A stretch of DNA of 64,000 bases from Eutypa lata (taxonomy: Eukaryota > Ascomycota > Sordariomycetes > Xylariales > Diatrypaceae), in NCBI GenBank assembly GCA_022661535.1, contig JAKULF010000014.1:744001-808000 (forward strand). Reading direction: 5' to 3'. How positions within the stretch are numbered: position 1 is the stretch's first letter; the number at the start of each line of letters is the position of its first letter. The position numbers and the translations under genes are program-made. The notes under the pieces are model-generated. The model searched no databases and had not been told where the DNA came from. It saw only the letters and a program-made list of their open reading frames with translations. Of the stretch, positions 59,166 to 64,000 are shown one piece after another.

Positions 59166-59722
59166 ATGCGTTTCACTACCACCGCCGTTCTCTCCCTCGT
59201 CGCCAGCGCCCTCGCCGCGCCCCAGCCCCCAATGGGATCCCCAGACATCGGGAGCGATGTCACCATCGGCCAGGCTGGCGACACTTGCGGCCAGGACCTC
59301 GAGCTGAGCTGCTGCAACGACGTTGACCAGAGCGGCGACTCCACCAACGTCGCCAGCGGCATCCTCGCCGGTCTCATGGGAGGTGCCCTCGAGAACGGCG
59401 ATCTCGGCCTCTTCTCCGGCTGCTCCAAGCTGAGCGTCGCTGCTGGTACGTTGTTGAAAACTTCCGTTGCCTCTCCTAGCTTATCTCAACGGTGAAAGAC
59501 AAGAAAAGAATGAAGACTAACATCACTTGCCTCAGCCATTGGAGTTGATGATATTCTCAACAGCCAGTGCAAGCAGACCGCTGCTTGCTGCCAGCACTCT
59601 GGCTCCGAACAGGTATGCTCCCTTCCCTCGACAGGTGACTCGATCTTCAGAACTAACCTGTTAATTAGGAGGGTCTCGTCAACGTCGGCCTCCCCTGCGT
59701 CGCCCTCGGCGGCCTTTTGTAA
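59166..59722 (+). CDS. Class I hydrophobin
   Basis: Small secreted amphipathic protein that self-assembles at air-water interfaces and coats hyphae and spores; 136 residues. Exons are 59166-59445, 59536-59612 and 59669-59722 (phases 1 and 0; donors GTACGT and GTATGC). The signal peptide is MRFTTTAVLSLVASALAA. The eight cysteines are Cys41, Cys49-50, Cys86, Cys105, Cys111-112 and Cys129, giving spacing C-X7-CC-X35-C-X18-C-X5-CC-X16-C. The long third loop and 18-residue fourth loop are class I values; class II loops are shorter. The disordered-looking loop between Cys50 and Cys86 is Gly/Ser/Leu-rich, as expected for the amyloid-forming loop. A TATA box lies upstream. Confident. Confidence 0.95.
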
Positions 59723-60563
59723 ACGAAGGCTTTCCTGTCCTCCTTCTACACGCATAGCTGCAACGCATATTACGGAGACACGAGATAATATGTGGGGATG
59801 TAATTGTTTGGGGACTGCGAGGTTGTTTAGTTAGCATCAAGTATACTTAGTCCACCATAATTCCAACTTTAGTCGCTCCTTACCACTACATTCCCTCGAG
59901 ATAGCGTACTCCCTAAACCCCCACTACTTACATTGTCGCCTCAGTGAATATATTCGAGTTGCCGCGTGGAATAATGCCGTGGTGGGGTAGAATAGAGGCA
60001 AGACAGTCAACACGAGGAGTTCAATATCCTTGTAAGCTTTCTTCTAATCTACCATAATAAGAAATATTTGGTTCTCACGTATTGTTCTCAGCATGAATTA
60101 GTTGCGGCTATAGACAGAAGGTTAGGAGCTCACATGTTGTGTTCAAGACCCCCTAATAATAATAGAGGGAGTACCTGCACAAGGCATATGAAGTAAAAAT
60201 TACCTTGTTCCCAAGCTCACTACTTATTCATAATCAACTCGCTTGTGTAAGTAAAAAGGGATTGTTAAATTTCGAGCTTTTATTAGTGTAACTTGATAGT
60301 TATATTCTATAATCTACTTAGTACTCGCAAAGGAAAGAACCGATGAGACACTTGGAGTTTGTACTGTACGAAGTATGTAGGGTAGGGATGACGTAAGTAA
60401 ACTCGCACGGCCCCTTATCTGTCAAAGTGACGCGTCGGGATGGGACGCGCTCGACACCTTTTAAAAGAAAAAGAAAAAGATGGAGAAAGAGGCTCTTAGG
60501 ATTTATGTACTTGCAACAACAGTAATCAAGTCTAACTAGTATTTTTAGATTGCAATAAGCAAA
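59723..60563. other. Intergenic spacer
   Basis: Hydrophobin 3' region followed by the promoter of the downstream oxygenase. An AAAAGAAAAAGAAAAAG purine run lies near 60463-60480. Nothing else is recognised. Confidence 0.4.
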
Positions 60564-63548
60564 ATGGCATACATTTACATCAGTTCGGATTCGGATTCAC
60601 AGGAACGAAATATGAGCGAGGATGAAAATGGCGAATCTTCCTACTCAGTTTGGAAGGACGATCTTGAAACTTGCCTCGACACCATAGAATCAGCTGGTGA
60701 TTTCGCCGGGTCTAAGTCATATTCCGCTTTTGTCAATCCTGGCCTAGAGGTCTCTGGTTCCCCTATTCCTTTGCCCCTGACCTTGCGTGATGCACAAACC
60801 CTTCGAAGCTCTTGCAGACAGGCACCTTACGGCAAAGGGGAAGCGACACTCGTGGATGAATCAGTACGCAAGACGTGGGAGCTGGGTTGCGATCAATTCT
60901 CTCTTGGAAACCCAGATTGGCACGAATTCATCGATACACTTCTCCGCGATGTTGTCCACCCCTTGGGGATGACGAACATCCGTGCAGATCCATACAAACT
61001 CTTGCTCTACGAGGAGGGATCTTTCTTCAAGAAACACAAGGATTCGGAAAAGGCGCCTGGGATGGTCGGTACTTTAGTGATTTGCCTACCAGCCAAGCAT
61101 GAAGGTGGCGATGTTCATCTTTCACACGCAGGGAGAGAGCGCGTGTTCCCAACAAGCCAATCCTCTGCTTTCAGTCTCACAGCTCTCGCTTGGTTCTCGG
61201 ATGTTACTCATGAGATCAAGCAGGTGACGTCGGGTTATAGACTGGTCCTCACATATAACATCATTCAGACAAGAAAGTCAGGCCCGTCCTCTGCTGGATT
61301 CTTCGTCAAACAGCAAATGCAACTTCAACGTCTCATCTCCGAATGGAAGGCCAAATACCCCGGTGTTAAGAGACTACTCTACTGTTTAGAACACCAATAT
61401 ACCGAATCTAGCCTGAGCCTAGAAAATCTGAAGGGGCGCGATCATGCCGTCTGCCAGACTTTATACAGCTGCTTGGAAACCGGCCGTTATCTCCTCTTCG
61501 CTAACCTAACCTATTCCGAAGATGATGATGGTTACGGTGGAGACGAGACCGGTCTGACTATTGACTGGATCTACTCAACTAGCGGATCTAAAATTGCTAG
61601 TGATGTCGACGTAGACGAAGAGGATATCATTGGTAAAAATCCATATGAAGGACGTGATCCAGACAGTGAGTCTGAGGGCGAATACACCGGCAATGAGGGC
61701 ATGGCCAATACTCTCCGTTATCACGACACTGTAAGTCATCTGAGACTTGACACTGGAACATCCTAGCACTGACACATAATCTGAGGCCGCCATGATCGTT
61801 TCAAGACAATATCTGCTCGATATTATGGACGAAGAACGCGGCGGTAGAAATGCGTTGTATTGGGTCATACAACCAGACTTGGTCAATCATAGTACAGACC
61901 CGAGTGCCCGAAAATTCGCTGTCAAGTTCATCACAAAGATGCTCAAAACTCCTGTGGGTGTTGATAAAGCAGTCTTGTCGGATATTTATTATTGGAGTGT
62001 GAACCTAAAGATTGATGACTTATTGCGCAAAGTCATCCGAGCATCTGCCACCCTAAGCCAAACTGACGAGCTTCTTATCACAATATCAGGGCTTGTCAAC
62101 AAGAAATTCAAGGACATTTCATCACCGCAGCCCGAATGGGACTCTTGGTAGGTCTTTCCCATGCTAGATTTCAGGTTCAAGGCTCCGTTGACCGTTATCT
62201 TATTAGGTTGGGCGAATACATATCATGTGTCCAGAGCCTCACAGATTTGACTTCGATTCTACACAAGTTCGGGCGTTTACTGGTCAATGAGGCCCTTAAA
62301 GAATCATTCAAGAACTGGCGGACGTCAGCAGAAGGGCAGAAGCTCGAGTCAAAGGAAAAGTATGAGCTTGGTGACCATGACTACATTATGAAGATTATGA
62401 TTTCACATTCTGCTGACTTGAACTGGATCCAGTCAAAGTAAGTCTCCGTCGTTCCTCCAGACCCCTTTGTATATTAGAAGGGTACAAATGGATATTGTAT
62501 CTATTGCCTCTAGGTTTTTAAGGTACATCAACCAGCAAGAAGACATTAGTGGACTAACGCGATCTCCTTTAGCTTGATTCCAAAACTAGTTGAACGTGGT
62601 TCGAAGCCGCTCTTTTATATCCTCGTTGGATGGCTGTTACGACCAGATTTCCAGAAATCTTTCAAACATGCGGTCACAGTCTCGAAAGATATTGTGGAAG
62701 GCGCCCAAGAGAAGCTTGTCCTCGAGATGACCGATTTTGCCTATTCACCAGCTGTACCCGGCGGCAATACAGCACAGCTTCCGCGCGTCTTCGTTCATTT
62801 CATCGGCAATTGCCTGAAGCAAGGTTTCAAAGAACAGGTTGAACGGTTACTAGACTCCACTAGCAGTCACATCGTAAATTCGCCCAGTCCAAAGTCTCCG
62901 CTGCATATGATGGAGACCAAGTCCGTCGAAGAGTTCATGCAGACTCTTGCTAGCACACTGCAGGAACATAATATGACACCCGTTCCCTCTGTAGGCGACC
63001 TATTTGAGGCGTTGATACGCATATACATCCTTATTGATGCACCTACATATCCTACAAAACTACCGGGCTGGGCACACAAACTTCGGGGATGTAAGAAGGA
63101 CGATTGTACCGACTGCAAAGACCTCGACATATTCCTTAGTGCAACAGACGAGACAGAGGCTCGCTTCAGTATGAATGAAAAGAGGCGGAAACACCTAGAA
63201 TGCCAACTACCAGGGGCCTACGGCTTCTCGCAAGACCTGTTTCAATATACCACTGACAAAAAGCGGTCGCCTCATACTCTGGTAGTGAGAAAAAAGCACC
63301 AGGGGAAGGAATTCGACGATGACGTCAAAAGGTACGAACTACAGCTAAACAAGTTGAAGGAAAGACTACAACCTCTTCGACAGGATTACGTGAAGCAGGT
63401 GATGGGTGAGACTCGCTATCGCGAGCTGGTGATGCTTGAGAGCACCCGAACTTCAGACAGCGGAGACCAGGTCGCCGAGCATGACGAAAGGACCAAGGCA
63501 GACGACTCAGTGGGAGATTCGAAGCCTGCGAAACGTCGTCGCAAGTGA
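60564..63548 (+). CDS. Large protein with N-terminal 2OG-Fe(II) oxygenase domain
   Basis: 911 residues from exons 60564-61730, 61786-62147, 62207-62437 and 62573-63548 (phases 0, 2 and 2; all GT-AG). After an acidic Ser/Asp start, residues about 70-235 form a prolyl-hydroxylase-type 2-oxoglutarate dioxygenase. Ligands are His158 and Asp160 in FFKKHKDSEK, His216 in SDVTHEIKQV, and Arg226 in GYRLVLTYN for the cosubstrate. The remaining 650 residues are helical with no recognised domain, apart from a CKKDDCTDCKD cluster near the C-terminal third that may bind metal. The basic tail (KPAKRRRK) looks like a nuclear signal. Such oxygenase-plus-helical-tail proteins are widespread uncharacterised fungal proteins, from memory. 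The third intron (134 nt) is long and could hide a micro-exon. Substrate unknown. Confidence 0.82.
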
Positions 63549-64000
63549 GCTACCATGTCGAAGAAACCCTAGATAGTAGGCATTTCCTTTTTATTTGGAA
63601 CAGTACTTAGGTAGTCGGTTGGTACCAGCTTTCGAGAAAGTTTGCTTCAAGTCCGCTTTCTGTATATAGGCTGCACATCACAGGTATCTCTAATGGAACT
63701 TATATATAATCTACTACTCGAACTCGGTTCGGATTCCCTTGAATCATGATAGGGAGGGGGGTATTCTACCTAATCCATTTCCCCCCATCCCAATTGTCTT
63801 CCGTCGGTGCCTCTTTGTGTAGATAAAACTGCTGCGATTTCCTCATTTTCGCGCCATACCCTTCACAGAAGTGAGCTAGTTAGTTCACTAATGCTAGCAG
63901 AAACGGAAGAAAAATAAAAAGAAGATAGAAAAGACTGGACGGGCTACTTAGCAAAGAACGGAATACCGGCCACTTGAGAGATATTCTCACCAACCAGCTT
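63549..64000. other. Intergenic to window end
   Basis: 3' side of the oxygenase gene. A purine-rich AGAAACGGAAGAAAAATAAAAAGAAG-type tract lies near 63898-63930. No start of another gene can be supported before the window ends. Confidence 0.4.

Overview
The window reads as nuclear DNA of a filamentous ascomycete (Pezizomycotina). The evidence is short GT-AG introns with CTAAC/CTGAC-like branch sites, a class I hydrophobin, a highly reducing polyketide synthase, a Zn2Cys6 regulator, INO80 and ARB1 orthologues, and a repeat eroded by C-to-T/G-to-A changes typical of repeat-induced point mutation (RIP). The genus cannot be named from sequence alone; a sordariomycete-type genome is my best guess. 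I assembled gene models by joining reading frames across splice sites and checking phase, and give exon coordinates in each entry. No tRNA, rRNA or CRISPR array was recognised.

Left part (0-24 kb), accessory in character. A Zn2Cys6 transcription factor (348-1804, -) lies against a RIP-destroyed element of about 3.9 kb whose terminal direct repeats (1951-2205 and 5560-5814) are reciprocal mosaics of clean and mutated sequence. Next come an S28 serine peptidase with one in-frame stop (-), a 2H-type cyclic phosphodiesterase (+), an alcohol-oxidase-like GMC oxidoreductase (-), a secreted protein of unknown family (-) and a 12-exon highly reducing PKS (15101-23481, -; KS-AT-DH-MT-ER-KR-ACP). The PKS, secreted protein and GMC oxidase are consecutive and co-directional, so they could form a minimal metabolite locus. 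Two PKS reductive-loop motifs are degenerate: the DH catalytic His is Phe, and the ER glycine-rich loop is broken. A gene-poor stretch of about 6.4 kb follows.

Middle part (29.9-52.5 kb), core genome. It holds a four-helix membrane protein (+), a prolyl-4-hydroxylase-like 2OG-Fe(II) oxygenase (-), the ABC-F ribosome-biogenesis ATPase ARB1 (-), the INO80 chromatin-remodelling ATPase with a long low-complexity N-terminus (-), and a 1102-residue Ser/Thr-rich secreted mucin-like protein (-).

Right part (52.5-64 kb), accessory again. About 4.3 kb without a convincing gene leads to a BTB/POZ protein with a stop codon just upstream of its usable ATG (+), a class I hydrophobin with a good TATA box (+), and a 911-residue protein with an N-terminal 2OG-Fe(II) oxygenase domain (+). 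The most unusual observations are the mosaic terminal repeats, the altered PKS domains and the in-frame stops in two otherwise well-conserved genes.
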